Positions 20,241 through 33,100 of a DNA stretch of 64,000 nt are shown here, piece by piece. The notes beneath the pieces were generated by a model. That model did no database searches. It was given only the letters and a program-made list of their open reading frames with translations, and was not told the origin of the DNA. Source of the stretch: Fennellomyces sp. T-0311 (lineage: Eukaryota > Mucoromycota > Mucoromycetes > Mucorales > Lichtheimiaceae); assembly GCA_025266875.1 (NCBI GenBank), contig JALLLT010000079.1:1-64000 (forward strand), read 5' to 3'. Positions within the stretch are counted from its first letter, which is position 1. Every line of letters starts with the position of its first letter. The translations under genes were made by a program, and so were the position numbers.

Positions 20241-23200
20241 TTAATGGGCACCGCTTCGCTGGAGCAAAGTAACCTCGGCATCCAACTTGGGCAGTTCGCG
20301 TGCCTTGACGCTGGGTTGGGGAAGGAATCCCACCTTGATGAGGTATGCGTAGTACAGACCGAGCAAGTCGTCGCCCATGCGCGGGCAAACAATGCCTTCC
20401 TTTGCCAATACGGCCTGCGTATTCCGGTCATCAAGCGCGGCACTCTTGGTAGAAGTGGGCAAGTCATCGAGGACAAAGTGCAACAATGGGAACAGCGAAT
20501 GATCTTGTGACTGGAGGGTGAACTCCATCAGCTTGTTACGCCAGTCAATGTATTCGGTCTGTTTGCACACATAGCCATATGTGGCGAGTGTACCAAACAT
20601 GTCGTTGTAGGTGAAGTCCGAGGTATGAGTGACTTGGAGAACACCCAGCTTGGTCGAATCTTGGTCGTAGTAAGCAGCAGTACCGACGACAGCGGCAACA
20701 TAGTCGACAGAGCATGTGTTGACGACGTTGGAAATTGAAGGGATAAAGCCAAGCTCGATACAGCCCTTGATCAAACGCCAGATAAAGTCGTCGGCGTTAG
20801 TGACACCTGACTTGCTATCGCCCAAAATGTAACCAGGTCGCACGATGGTGGCTGGCATACCACGCTTTCTGGCTTCAAGGATAAGCTTTTCGGCAACCCA
20901 CTTGCTCTGACCGTAACCAGTATCCAAGCCAGTGCGAGAGCCCTCGAGATCATCCGATTCAGGAACAGCGTCGGCCAGGTTGACGTAGTGAGCGGTGTCC
21001 AACACCGAGGTTGATGAGACAAAGTGGAATGACTTTTGCTTCTGGTTGGATGCAAGACGCATACCCCACAAAGTACCCAAGACGTTGGCTGCGCGCAATT
21101 GCTGATAAGGATAGACCCAGTGGACAAGAGCACCATTGTGAATCACAGCATCAGCTTCGGCAGAGAGTCTGTTCCAGTCGGCTTCGGACAATCCAAGACG
21201 CTCCTCACCCAAATCACCACACACCGCCTCGACTCTGTTAGCCCAGCTATCTTGCCAGACCAAATGACCAACAGCAGCCTTCTTAACACGCTCGAATGCA
21301 GTAGCCGAATCCTTGGCACGAACAACACAGACGACACGCGTGTCGGCGTATCCAAGAAGCTTGGCAAGGATAAAGGCACCAAGGAAACCGGTGGCACCTG
21401 TCAACACAAACGTGCGGGTACCCTTGCTTGGAGCCAAGGCTGGGTAAGATGTTTCCAAGAATTCAGCAGCCAACTTGGTAAGATCAGCGGCATAATCGAC
21501 AACTTCCTTTTGCTTTTCTTCGGCGGTGTTGTTGGCGTCCTTGTCGTCCGCGAGGAGCAAGTCGCTGTTCTGGAGTCTATCCACTTCACGAGCCAATCCA
21601 CGGATGGTAGGCTCAGCAAACACGAGGTTGAGAGGAGCCTCAATCTGGAACTTTTGGCGGATCTCAAAGATGAGTCGCGTGGCAATAAGCGAGTGACCAC
21701 CAATATCAAAGAAGTTCTCATCCAAACCAATAACGGGTTCAGGCGAGGGCAAAAGGGATTGCCAGATGTCATGGACCTTGCGCTCGGTTTCAGTCATCTC
21801 AGGAAGCTTAACACCGTTGGAGGTAGTAGCACCAGTAGCCTTGGGGGCGTCTTGGAACTGAGCAGTGTCGGGGAAAGGCAATGCGTTCTTGTCAACCTTG
21901 CCGTTGGGTGTCAAAGGCATGCGAACCAAAGGCACGAATACTGAAGGAATGGCATAGGTAGGCAACTTCTTCTTGAGATAGTCACGAACGTCCCTGACCA
22001 AACGTCTGTATCTATGGCGCGAGCGGATGTCATTGGATGCACGACTCTCAGCGTTTTCGTCAGTAGCACTGGCGAATTCGTCGTTGGCAGTTTGCACAGG
22101 CACAAAGTAGGCGACCAAAGTCTGCTCTTCGTTCTTGTCGCGACGCACCAAAGTGACATTTTCACGGATCATGGGGTGCTGCGAAAGGTGAGTGTCAATT
22201 TCACCAAGTTCGATACGGAAACCACGGATCTTGACTTGATCATCAGCTCTGCCAGTGCACTCGACGTTGCCATCAGGGCGGTAACGGCCCAAATCACCAG
22301 ATCGGTACATGCGATCCCGCTTGCCGTGCCAAAACTCCTTCCACGCATCACCTTGCACTAAAGATTCGTCCTTGCACTCGCCATTGGGGTTTTCAACGAA
22401 CCAGTTGGGAATGAACTTTTCGGCAGTCGCATCGGGAAGACGCAGGTAACCCTCAGAAAGACCAGGTGCACGGACATAGATTTCACCAATTTCACCAACG
22501 CCACACATCTTGGTACGGTCATGGCGGTTCACAACGAGCAATTGGACGTTCACCATACCCTTACCGGCAGCAATAACTTCCTTTTGCGAGCTCAAGAAAG
22601 CGGGGTGGCTCGAACGGGAAGGCACAATGTAGTACGAAACCGAGCGTTGGGTTTCGGTGGTACCATACATGTTGATGACAGCAACGTTGGGTGCAAACTT
22701 TTGGATACGGGCAGCATCACGTTTAGTAAGAATGTCACCGACAAAGAAGGCGTTGCGCAGGGTGGGGATTTCGGTTTGGGCGTGCGAGGACAGCAATTGA
22801 CCCATAGCAGGAGTCAAATGGGTGATGGTAACCTGGGAACGGTTCATCCATTCAGCTAATTGGCCAGGGATACCGATATCTTCAGAGGTGGGAACATGAA
22901 GTTCGGCGCCAAAGAAGAGAGGAGTAAAGATATCACGCTGGATAGGATCGTGAGCAATACCAGAAAGCATGGTAAACTTGTCTTCACTGGAAATGCCGAA
23001 CTTCTCAGCCATCCATGGATAAAAGTGTGTCAGCGAGAAGTGACGGCCACGGACACCTATTGAAATATATCAGCAACCCGATACTTTGCTACTTAGGCCA
23101 TCCATTGATCCTTACCCTTGGGAATACCCGTACTACCACTGGTGAAACTGAGGGTGCCAATGCTGTCAGGTCCAATGACAACACCAACAGGCTGGGCAGC

Positions 23201-24551
23201 CTTGGCACGGACGGAATCCAAGACATCCACACCATTTACAGCACCACCAGCCAAAGTACCATTCGTATGAAGTTTGAGCTTGGGAATTTCGCAGATCACA
23301 TCTTGCTCCTTCTTGATATATTCACGAACGGAATCAGCGATGTTGCCAGCCTCCTCGATGACCACCAAACCGCGGGGCTTGGCGACCGACAAATAGATTT
23401 CTTGACGAGCAGGTGGGTAAGCAGGGTCTATGCATGACTTGTCAGTACAGCTTTTTCTCTTTCTCACCAACCCCTTCACCAAAAACTTACCAATGACGCT
23501 GAACGTGGCACCCGCCTTCAAGACACCCATGATCGCCACAACCAAATCCACACCACGGTAGGCATAAATCATAACCACATCCTCGCGCTTAATACCGTTT
23601 GAGACCAAGTAATGGGCAACCAAGTTTGATGCATGGTGAATATGTTGGTAGGTGTAGACAACCTTGGGAGCATTAGGATCGCTGGGTGATTCAATGATAC
23701 AGGTACGCTCGGGGTGCTTTTCAGCATTGGCAGCAAAGATGTCAGGAATAGCACCGCGCCACAAGGACCAGTGCAGATCGGATGTGGGGTCAGGCAAGGG
23801 GGAGTCGGAGGACTGGTAGTCGGACAAAGCAATCTGGCCAACTGGGGTTTGAGGAGTGCTCTGGGCGGATGCCAGGATAGCTTCCATCTGCGAGAAGATG
23901 TACTGGATACGACGTGGAGAGAACAAGATCTGGTTGTATACAATGCGCACAGACTCTTCCGAACCCTCTGTAGTGATAAAGAAGGTCAGGTCAGCGCTGG
24001 CCGATGTGGAGGACAATTGATGGTGGTGCGGCGTGTCGGACTCATTGTAGAATCGTACACGGAAAAGGGGACGTCGATTATCGGGATCAGTGCCTTCCTC
24101 CATGGCTTCCACCAACTTTTCAAACGGGACCTCGTGCGCCAATGCCTCTTTCTCAACCTAGGTTCATGACTGTAAATCATCCGCAAAATCCATCAAAAAA
24201 CTTCCTTCGCGTGTTTACCTGTTGCACCATCTTGACAACGTTTGCGAACGTGTCGCTTGGATTGACGTTGAGACGAAGGACCAGGGTATTGTTGTCTGGT
24301 GATGAAGAGCCAACAGCAAATTCTTCATCGCCAGTGTAGCGCTGCAAAAGCACAGAGAATGCAGCGAGAAGTACGGAGAATGGCTTGCCATCAATGTTAC
24401 TGCTGTTGAACGTAAACTTGTGTGTTTGGACTTCTTCGACCGTCCTTGGTGGCAGTGGTCTAGGATAATCCGTTGGCACGAGCAAATCCGTCAGGTTTTG
24501 CAAGTGTGTCTTCCACGTCTGAAGCCGGCTTTCCGTGGGAGTGGTAGTCAT
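20241..24551 (-). CDS. LYS2: Alpha-aminoadipate reductase (lysine biosynthesis)
   Basis: Four exons (24551-24219, 24157-23491, 23427-23116, 23056-20241) give 1375 aa in one frame, close to the usual Lys2 length of about 1390. It reduces alpha-aminoadipate to the semialdehyde using ATP and NADPH, the fungus-specific lysine route, and needs phosphopantetheine added by Lys5. The order is N-terminal condensation-like part, adenylation domain (SFTSGSTGIPKG spanning the third intron; MYRSGDLGRY; NGKVDK), carrier domain (DENFFDIGGHSL, attachment Ser about 893) and thioester reductase domain (VLTGATGFLGAFILAKLL from about 988). Start at the first Met of the frame. The second intron (63 nt) is a multiple of three with no stop, so its retention would add 21 residues between adenylation motifs. 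Confidence 0.96.
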
Positions 24552-24676
24552 GATGCGGTTATTTACAAGAAAGAGAGTGTGTCAAGAACAAAGAAGGGAA
24601 GACAAAATTGATGCGTTTGCGCGCAATGCTGATCAATGTTTCAAGATCGAGATTATCAACAGTCACTGACTCAAAT

Positions 24677-24952
24677 TTGGGCGGGGTTAAAGCTACTGGG
24701 GTAGACACCCGTCCAATGATATCAAAAGTTAAGCACTGTGCTCTCTGGAGTTACAGTGTGAAGTGTGTCCAATAATATTCGAAGTTAACGTCGGGGCTGT
24801 GGCTGGGTTGAAGCTCCTGGGGGGCAGTAGAGACGCCGCGCCAATGATCTTAAGACTTAACGCGGAGAAGAAGATCCTATAAGATCAAAGGAAACGGTGA
24901 GATCTGCCCAATGAATTCCATAGTTAACGCATATTAGTGTAACCGAAAATCT
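24677..24952 (+). repeat. Four 5S-rRNA-like or subterminal repeat motifs before the exonuclease-transposase
   Basis: A pattern CCAATRAT-(6-8)-AGTTAA(G/C) recurs starting near 24713, 24769, 24840 and 24909. Two units also share a longer preceding block (GGGTTAAAGCTACTGGGG and GGGTTGAAGCTCCTGGGG). The first reads CACCCGTCCAATGATATC..AAGTTAAGCAC, much like the internal promoter region of eukaryotic 5S rRNA. Either these are decayed 5S/5S-derived SINE pieces, or they are tandem binding sites at the end of the transposon. Confidence 0.5.
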
Positions 24953-25052
24953 TTTCAGGATGTCTGTGATACAAAAATTAAAAGACGCCAACTTCCATGT
25001 TGAAAAAAGTTTTGACATTTTTCTTTACCTTTATCTAAACTTTATCCTCATC

Positions 25053-28000
25053 ATGGGAAGAACTAAAGGAAGCATTAATAAGCCCAAAAAATTACACAAA
25101 GACCAAGCAACCATTCACCGTTATACTACTGGACAATTACCATCAGCAGTGCCAGTTGAAGAAAGGAGAGAGTCAATCATTCGCAGCACTGAAGCTACTC
25201 TTCCTTGCAACAGCGAAAACTCCACCAGTAGAAGCATATCCGATAAGGTTAATGGCGAGGTATACACTGAAATCGCAAATAAAAGTTTCATTTTTGACGC
25301 ATAACGCTATAGAGGAATTGTACTTCCGCCGATGCTTCACCCGAGAATGACCATATCACTTTGGAAGTTCTTATGCGTGAGGTAGAAGGGGATACACGAT
25401 CGAACGCAGATGAAACAACAATAGTTGATGATGATCCTATGTTTCGTGTTGACGAGCCAACTGGGTCTGATGAAGATTTGGTCGAGGCAGAAAGTGCGGT
25501 TCTAAAAAAGTACTTTTCTGACTTACAAGAACGGTTCAAAGATGACACCAGCAAATACGGAATGCCGGGCGAATATTGCCGTGGATCCTTCTGGGTCGAA
25601 CCGCCTGCACCTTTTTTTGCCCTTCGAAACCAGGAAGACATAGATCCTACCCCACTCTACTATCCTCGAGTTTTCCTGTGGAATCCAAGGTTATTGTTAC
25701 ACGAGGGGAAAAAGCTGCGTTGTCCTATCTGCAATACAGAAATGGGATTAAAGGGATACAACAAAAATCCGTACGCACGAAGAATTTTAGACATTGATAG
25801 GTATGGCTGAATTTATTTCTCCAATCTAATAGTAATCTGTATTGTGTCTAGCTGCTTTTACATAATGTCTATGCGGTATAAATGCAATAACGAAACCAAT
25901 GGCGGTTGCAAAAAGCGTGATGATGGCAAGGGGTATACCGTTAACACCGTAAACGCGCATGATCCACAAATTATCGAACAGCTTCCCCGTCCTCTTGCGT
26001 CCGAATTTCCAGCAATCCTCACCTACCGCGGTGGTATATCGAAAACATTGGCCAAGGTTATGCGACCCTGCATCCAGAGTGCAATGGGAGTCGAACGAAT
26101 TACACGCATGCTTAGAGAAATGCATACGCTGCGACATAGCGAGCTCGAGTTCAAATATTTATCAGCAGCACTTTACCGTCATGAAAATCCTACTATTAAG
26201 CAAGTATTCGCACGACAAAAGCAGCAAAAGCGACAAGAACTCCCTGAATTTTCAGCATTCGATGATCCAGATGGCTTTGCTGGCTATATTCCTTCCACTG
26301 TATATTTACGACTCGTATATACCGCAATCATCGACCAACTCAGGGCATTTATGGACAGAGAAATGACATATCTTGGTGGTGAGATATTGAAAGGGGATCA
26401 TACTTTTAGATTTTTGAAGAAGATGGCCAAAATGGGTCAAGCGTCGGCGTTTGGTGCGTTGTATACTGTATGCAACGAATATGAAGAAATTCGGCTTCAA
26501 GTTTTGGCGCCCACCAAGGCACAATCTCATCTTAAAGGGCCTTTTGAGGAAATGATGCGATCATACCGATTATATGGTCATCCTGAACCCAAGATTTTTT
26601 TCACAGATAACGTGAAAGGTGACCGTAGGTTTTTAGAGAGTGTAATTCCATCACTGAAGCCCGCCAGCGCCTCGCACACCTATACCGATGTCAACCAAGT
26701 CAACCAAACCCATGATACAACTGTCGATCGCAATAATTACATTCAGCTTCCCTCCGCCGTATCTGTTGAACTCATCCGCGATGAAACTGATTTGGATGAC
26801 AAACTGCTAGCTATCATTGACGATACCGCTGATAATACCACTATTGTTGTTGGTTTCGATTGTGAATGGAACTACGTGCCAGGTTCTGGTAGTGGCAGGG
26901 TTGCGACCGTACAAGTCGCATATAAAGATCGAGTGTACGTGTACCGCAAATAATGGAGACAATTTAATTAATATGTGGCTACTGTATAGTTTGCTTATAC
27001 CGATCTCAAAATACTCAAGAATTCCACGGTCCTTTGTTACAATATTGCATAGCCCTTTGATATTAAAGGCCGGGCGTGGAGTAACTGGAGATTTAAATAA
27101 GCTGCAACGGGACTATGGTTTGCGACACATTGGTGCCCTTGAGCTCGGTTCATTCTGTAGCCGACGTGGGTTGATCAACGACGGACGAGCAAGCCTATCA
27201 ACAATTAGCAGTGATGTTCTTCACCGGCCATTGAACAAGGTCGATCGCCTCAGTGACTGGGAAGTGGACCAGTTGACCGACTCTCAGATATATTACGCTG
27301 CATTGGACGCCTGGGTGTCATTACAGATCTATATTGTTGCCAAAGGTTTCGACATCGTAGGGTGCCCTATTACGCTTCCCGTCCAACCAGGTGCCTGTGT
27401 GGCCTTATGTCCCAATATACAAGGCGATCCCATAGCATATGGCGAGATTGACGGCCCTATTTCAGATACCCCACTACCGGGTAGTTTATCAATAATTGTC
27501 AAAGTCAACAAGGTTATAATTCCTGGTGCAATTCTGGAGACGTACGACAAAGCTTTGGGCAATTTCGGCGATGTACCTTTCTCTATTGCTATTCCAATTG
27601 CAATGTTACGCGCCGAAAAGAAAGCATTCTGCAGCCCTCCCCCTGTCATCGCTACCACCAGCACCGAGTCTGAACAAGAATCAGAACCGCATGACTCTGA
27701 AAGTATACTGCCAACATCAACTGATTATATTTCTAGCGACGATGGCTGTAGTAGCGATGGCGATAGAAGTTCACTTAGCTCTGGCGATGATGGCGATTAC
27801 CCAAATACAACAAGCCAAGCTTCCCCTTCTGCTGATGACATGGTTCCTCCGTTGCCGCACGTTAATACCGCTATTCCTTATACTGACAATGTATGTACTT
27901 ATTCATATCGCTTAATGTTATCGTTCATCCCATGTATTTTATCTAACCCTCACAATAATGTTTATTTCTCAGATCGACCACAAAATCTTGAAAGATATCT

Positions 28001-29829
28001 TCCACTTGATGGATATGATAAAAATATCCAGACGCCACACGTTAGCGAAAGAATTTACACGTCGATTTCGCGACGCAGTTTTTGTCCCCGATAAAGAAGA
28101 TCGACGAAAAGTGGAGGCATACTTGGAGAAAAACGGCATTACCTGGGATGAGATGCTTTGCACAAATCCGTCTTGGGTGCTACGACGCGTCCGGCGAGTA
28201 GTTCCTCCTCCGCAAGAACTTTACCCAAAGGTCGATAAGCTATTTAATGACTACGGCAATGTTGTGTGCTGGAAAACGAAGCGCAAACTTTTCGATGACG
28301 ATACGTGGCACCAAAAGGATAATGTATTGAATGCGATAGCCGAAGGCCAAGTATCCGATCCACCAGGAATTTCATTGTACTTTCTAGTGGGACATGACAA
28401 AAAATCGAATCTTCCAATCTATCGGTGTGTCCGTGGCACTAACTCATTAGAAGGGGGCGTGCACCAGAATATTGTTCGAAAGATCATCTCTTTTGGTGCA
28501 AGTCCACACATGGTCGACTGTGCTCTTGCAGACTATCGTCTACGTCACAATACCGATGTAAGTTATCGTGTATAATGATATATTAAAAGCTAAATATATA
28601 TGTATGGTATGCCGATTGGATAGGTTGGAACCAGAAATCGATATAAGCATGAACACAAAGGCCATTACAGCCCGTGGCTAACAGAAGCAATTCTTACTAT
28701 GCGCAAAAAACTGAACATGTATACTGGTGCCACGGGTGCTGTAGTAAAGCAATCAGGAATGGGATTTCCAGGTGTACAGTTGGTACCTTCACAAGAGACA
28801 TACGGTATTACAAAGCTTCCAAGGACCTTGATGGAGAAATTAGGAATACGATCAGGCATTAACCAAGAAGTTGAGAACGATCCAAGGTCACTCAGTTCTT
28901 TGGATGCTTCTACCTATACTATATTACCTAAAGGATCAACAGCAAGGCATAGAGGAGAGCGCTACCATTATCTCAAAGAAAGGCAAGGAACACAATATGC
29001 AGTGACACCTGTACATACGCAGGATGAAATCAAAAAGTACCGGGATATGATGGGAGATGACGCTAGAGCAATTCGACTTGGCTGGGATGAATTCGCCAAA
29101 CAATGGAACATTGGCTCCAATTGCGAGGACACGGGGAAGGCAGTTGATGGTATAACAGTATTTTACAAAACTCCGGATCACTTGAAAACGTATCATAGCG
29201 TGTGGAGCGATCGAAGGGCAGCAGGATTTACGATAAAAAATAACAGTGCCGTATGTAACAATATGCGAAATTCTTTACAATCTCCAAGCCGGGGCGTTAA
29301 CGCTGAACCACCGAACAAACCTCAACCACAATTACTTGCCACAATTACAGCACAACACAATATACCAAGCACATCAACAGCCCGTAACAAACAAAATACA
29401 CAAGAGACTCAAGGAGCTGCCTTACCACCCGAATCATTCATCCACGCTAATGCTGAGTACATGGATTTTACGCATTTTCAACCATTGTCATTTGATGCCA
29501 CCGCGTTTGGACATATATCAACTACATCATTACATCCAGTACAACAGCATACACGACCACAGCAACTTGTTTTACCATCACCACATACCCATGCTTACTC
29601 TCAGTCTATGGGTTTTAGGCAATACCAGTCTACAACTAGAGAACTAGCGCCTAGGCCGTCACCAACACCGGTACCTCAACCACAACCGTCAAGAGCTACA
29701 ATGTTCAGATCAATATCGCCCGCCTTTAGTAATTCCGGACCTTCAGAACCACTATTTAAAGCTAATGTGGTCATTCCGCGAAAACGAGCTCGATCCAACA
29801 ACAAGGGTAGTGGTAATCAAGGGTTTTAA
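25053..29829 (+). CDS. Transposase-like protein: zinc-binding DUF6729-like part, DDE core, inserted 3'-5' exonuclease
   Basis: Six exons (25053-25259, 25313-25800, 25852-26934, 26990-27890, 27973-28557, 28624-29829) total 4470 nt, an exact multiple of three, coding 1489 aa without stops. The N-terminus is AT-hook-like (MGRTKGSINKPKK). A zinc-ribbon-like region (CPICNTEMGLKGYNKNPYAR, then YIMSMRYKCNNETNGGC) resembles DUF6729. Candidate DDE residues are D414 (KGDHTF), D484 (FFTDN) and E1053 (RGTNSLEGGVHQN). Between D484 and E1053 sits a DEDDy exonuclease of the WRN/RNase D type: D568/E570 (GFDCEW), D627 (GVTGDL) and D699 (YYAALDAWVSLQIY). The C-terminal part (YKTPDHLKTYHSVW) recurs in the second copy. 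It probably moves DNA by cut-and-paste; the exonuclease's job is unknown. Five small introns (51-82 nt) are consistent with a functional gene. No terminal inverted repeats were found by eye. An in-frame Met at 24960 is an alternative start. Confidence 0.85.
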
Positions 29830-30116
29830 TAATTCTGGTCATATAGTTTTGCGATAACCGTACATCCTTATCATTTTTGCGCATGCCTACGGCACACGCA
29901 AACCTTTCAAATAATATATTTATTAAATAACCCCCCCAGACATGTCACCCGGGCCGGGGCTGTTCGCGTTCGGGTACCTTGTGTTGCCCTTGTGTAGCGC
30001 ATTTGTGCATGGAAAAGTCGTTTGGCGTTTTGATCGATGCTGCTGGCGATAACGGGTTCCTTGCCTTGTACTTTTTTCCACTCTATCTACCGCCTCCATA
30101 TTCGATCAATATATGT

Positions 30117-33100
30117 ATGAATAGCCCTGATCAGCCTTCAAATCAAAAGCACCGAGGTCCTGGCAGATCTCCAAGAAGCACGAACAAGAGGAAGATGGAA
30201 TAATGGCAGCGATAATACCGGTGTAAACGGCGATGATGATCTCATCCCGGATGATGCACAGACTCTCAATGATGACGATCAAGTCTACAGGGAAAAAAAT
30301 ACGGCATACTCGCGAAATACCTTTTGGATATTCAGAACCGAATCAAAGGCAAAGATGGTGGTTGTACGTAGCAGTACCATACGGGCAATTTTTGGCTTGA
30401 GCCCAAGGCACCATATTTTGCATTACAAACATTAATTCGGTTGTAAGGCAAGAAAAAAGCCTTCCCAGCACTGCAGATCAAAATGAACTTCGATGAATTA
30501 CGCAATGAACACGAGAGGTCTTGGGAAATTGAGCCGTTTGTCGATTTATTTTGAGAAATATAGGCACTCTTGGTGTGCATGAGTGGTCACCAGCCCATAC
30601 AGGACAATGTCATCCGCCAGACCTTTGCATTTTTCAGGACTTGACAAAGAGATCCCGATACGAACCAAGGTATAACATGAGTATTCAACGCAAGTTAACT
30701 GCTAAAATACAAAACTCTTCTATTGCTTTGTATCAACCAGACACTGTTGGTGACTGTACATTGAACTCATAGGCAAAAGTATGCTAACTATCAGATAGAT
30801 TTTAAGGAACATCTGCGAAACGCGCCGAAGTACATATCGAAATTCTGGAGCCAGGGTCTCGAAGAGTTCATCCGCAACGGAAACGAGCTAAAACAAGCCG
30901 TACGCCTGATTACAAGCAATCTTATCAACCACATCCCCGTACCACCGCCACAAGTCGAAACATTGGACATAACGGAGGGAGAGTAAGTGGCACGGGCTGG
31001 TTAGGAAGATAATGCTTAGATTAACCTAAATAAGAATGATGCACGAAGCTTTTGAGTTTTGGTTAGCTCAAGCTCGCAACTTGCTTCGTCTTTACGCCAA
31101 AGACATTACACTCGACTTGGCCGAGAGGATACTACAGTTCGGTCGTTGGTTACTGGGACTGTCAGAACACTCGCTGCAACAGCAGGGGTGGTCACTGCTT
31201 CCTGTCACGAGCCACCAGATCTCTCACTTCTTAATTTGCACCCGGACACTTGCATACATAATTAGGCGGGCATGGCTTGCCAACAATCAAGTACTTGTGC
31301 CGAATCTGCTTCTCAGACCAGTAAGTACCTTTGCAAAGACAAATCAAGTTATTAACTGCAATATACAACAGAACGGTCAGTTTCGGACTAGCAATGGGAT
31401 CACCACGGACACCGGCCCTCAAAACATGAACATCCGTCAAGAAATGTGGGAAGACGTTTTCAACATCGATCATGTTCAACGAAATTGTTGGACGATAGGT
31501 GATGATGGTAAGTGCAAGCAAACGACAGCTACTAGGATATTCTCGACAGTAACCCATATCTTGTACAGCAGTGCACCAGCTGTTGGACACGAACCCAATA
31601 ACGGTCGACTACAGCATTCGCACCGACGGAGCCTTTACTCACGTGCACTTCAAGCAGCCGATGTTAGCCGATACTGGTGAGTAATTATAACAGAGGGTAC
31701 TTGGGAGTCTGTCTAATCATTTTGTTCAGAACCCCAACCGTCAACAAGACGAGAAATACGAGGGATGGCTGACAACGATGACTTGGGAAAATGGGCAAAA
31801 GGTGTATACCTTCTCGACAAGGGGCCAAGAGGGCTGGGTGGGGAACGCGTGAATAACTCATGGATTGTGGGCATCGATCCAGGTAAGTCTGATATGCTTT
31901 ATTATCGTACCATTCTGGTTCTTATTAGACATGAATAGGAGTCTCTGCAATGGTCATGGGCACAAGTACGCAAGAGGAAGAACCGCAACCAGGGTTGTGG
32001 ATGAACCAATTCTCCATCCTAACCCGAAACTACCAGTAAGCTATTCGGGTCCATATTATTTGATCCTTGGTATATACCCAGAAGTGAAATTATAAAATAG
32101 GCAATTCTGAAGATGCTGGGGGAAGAGCTAGGAGGGTGCAGGTAAAGAGGGGCAGATGACCACAAACATTACTGTTTGGAAACTGTGGGAGTACATAAAG
32201 TTCCGCCAAGTCGCGTTAAATTTATTCTCTCTTTCGCTCCTATTTCTCATTTTCATTCTTATCAGTAAGTCCGAGCATTTGAATTTGTCAAAGTAATAAT
32301 TTGTTTCTCTTGATCGCAGATTACTCTTTGTGAAAGTCGTGATAGCGTGTAAGTTCATCACTTAATCTTAGGCACTGAAGAAAACTCATTATTTTTTATA
32401 GGTCTCTTATCGATTTGAATGCCATCAAGCTTCGAATTATAAGGTAAGTAAGGTTTTTAATCGTCTAGCAACAACGCTTTTGTAATATTTTTGATTCAGA
32501 TACTTCCTTTTCTATTGGGATATCATGGTAAGCACCGACAGAATATTTTCGACCTCCATACTAACACATTTACCTGCTGTAGGAACGTGTCACTTTCGTC
32601 CATTGGTTGCCATTATCAGTCAGAGTGGTGACGCGGCACTTCTTTGGTTGACACTGCCAATACAATTCTGTAATGACTGGAATGGTGAATCAGATAGTAT
32701 CAACTGATCAAACGTACTGCAAGCACAGTGCGATGGTCGTTAGTAGCTGGTTCAATGAAGTAGCACTGCCTCCAAAGGACCTCTCTTTTGTTACGTACCC
32801 CCTGTACTGAGTGATTGCACATGACTTCTACTCCTTCCCAGTAAGGTGATTTTTTTTGGTGCTCTCTGCATACTTTGAATTATAAAAGGTAATCCATTAT
32901 TTGGGTGCCGGGACCTCTGGGCGTGTAACAAACAAACCTATAGTGCAAAACCAACGTATTTTGGGAATATAAGCAAAAGCTTGTCAATCGTTGGAAGTTT
33001 CGAATTGAGCAGGAATACGGTCAACTTAGAAACAACTCTGCGAATGTATCTGAGTCTGCAGACGTTGCAAGAAATATCGTCGTGCTCAGCATGATACGCA

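Noticed and set aside
21036..21944. 302-codon plus-strand frame
   Set aside because: It lies wholly opposite LYS2 exon 4, whose carrier and reductase motifs are unambiguous, so it is an antisense shadow.
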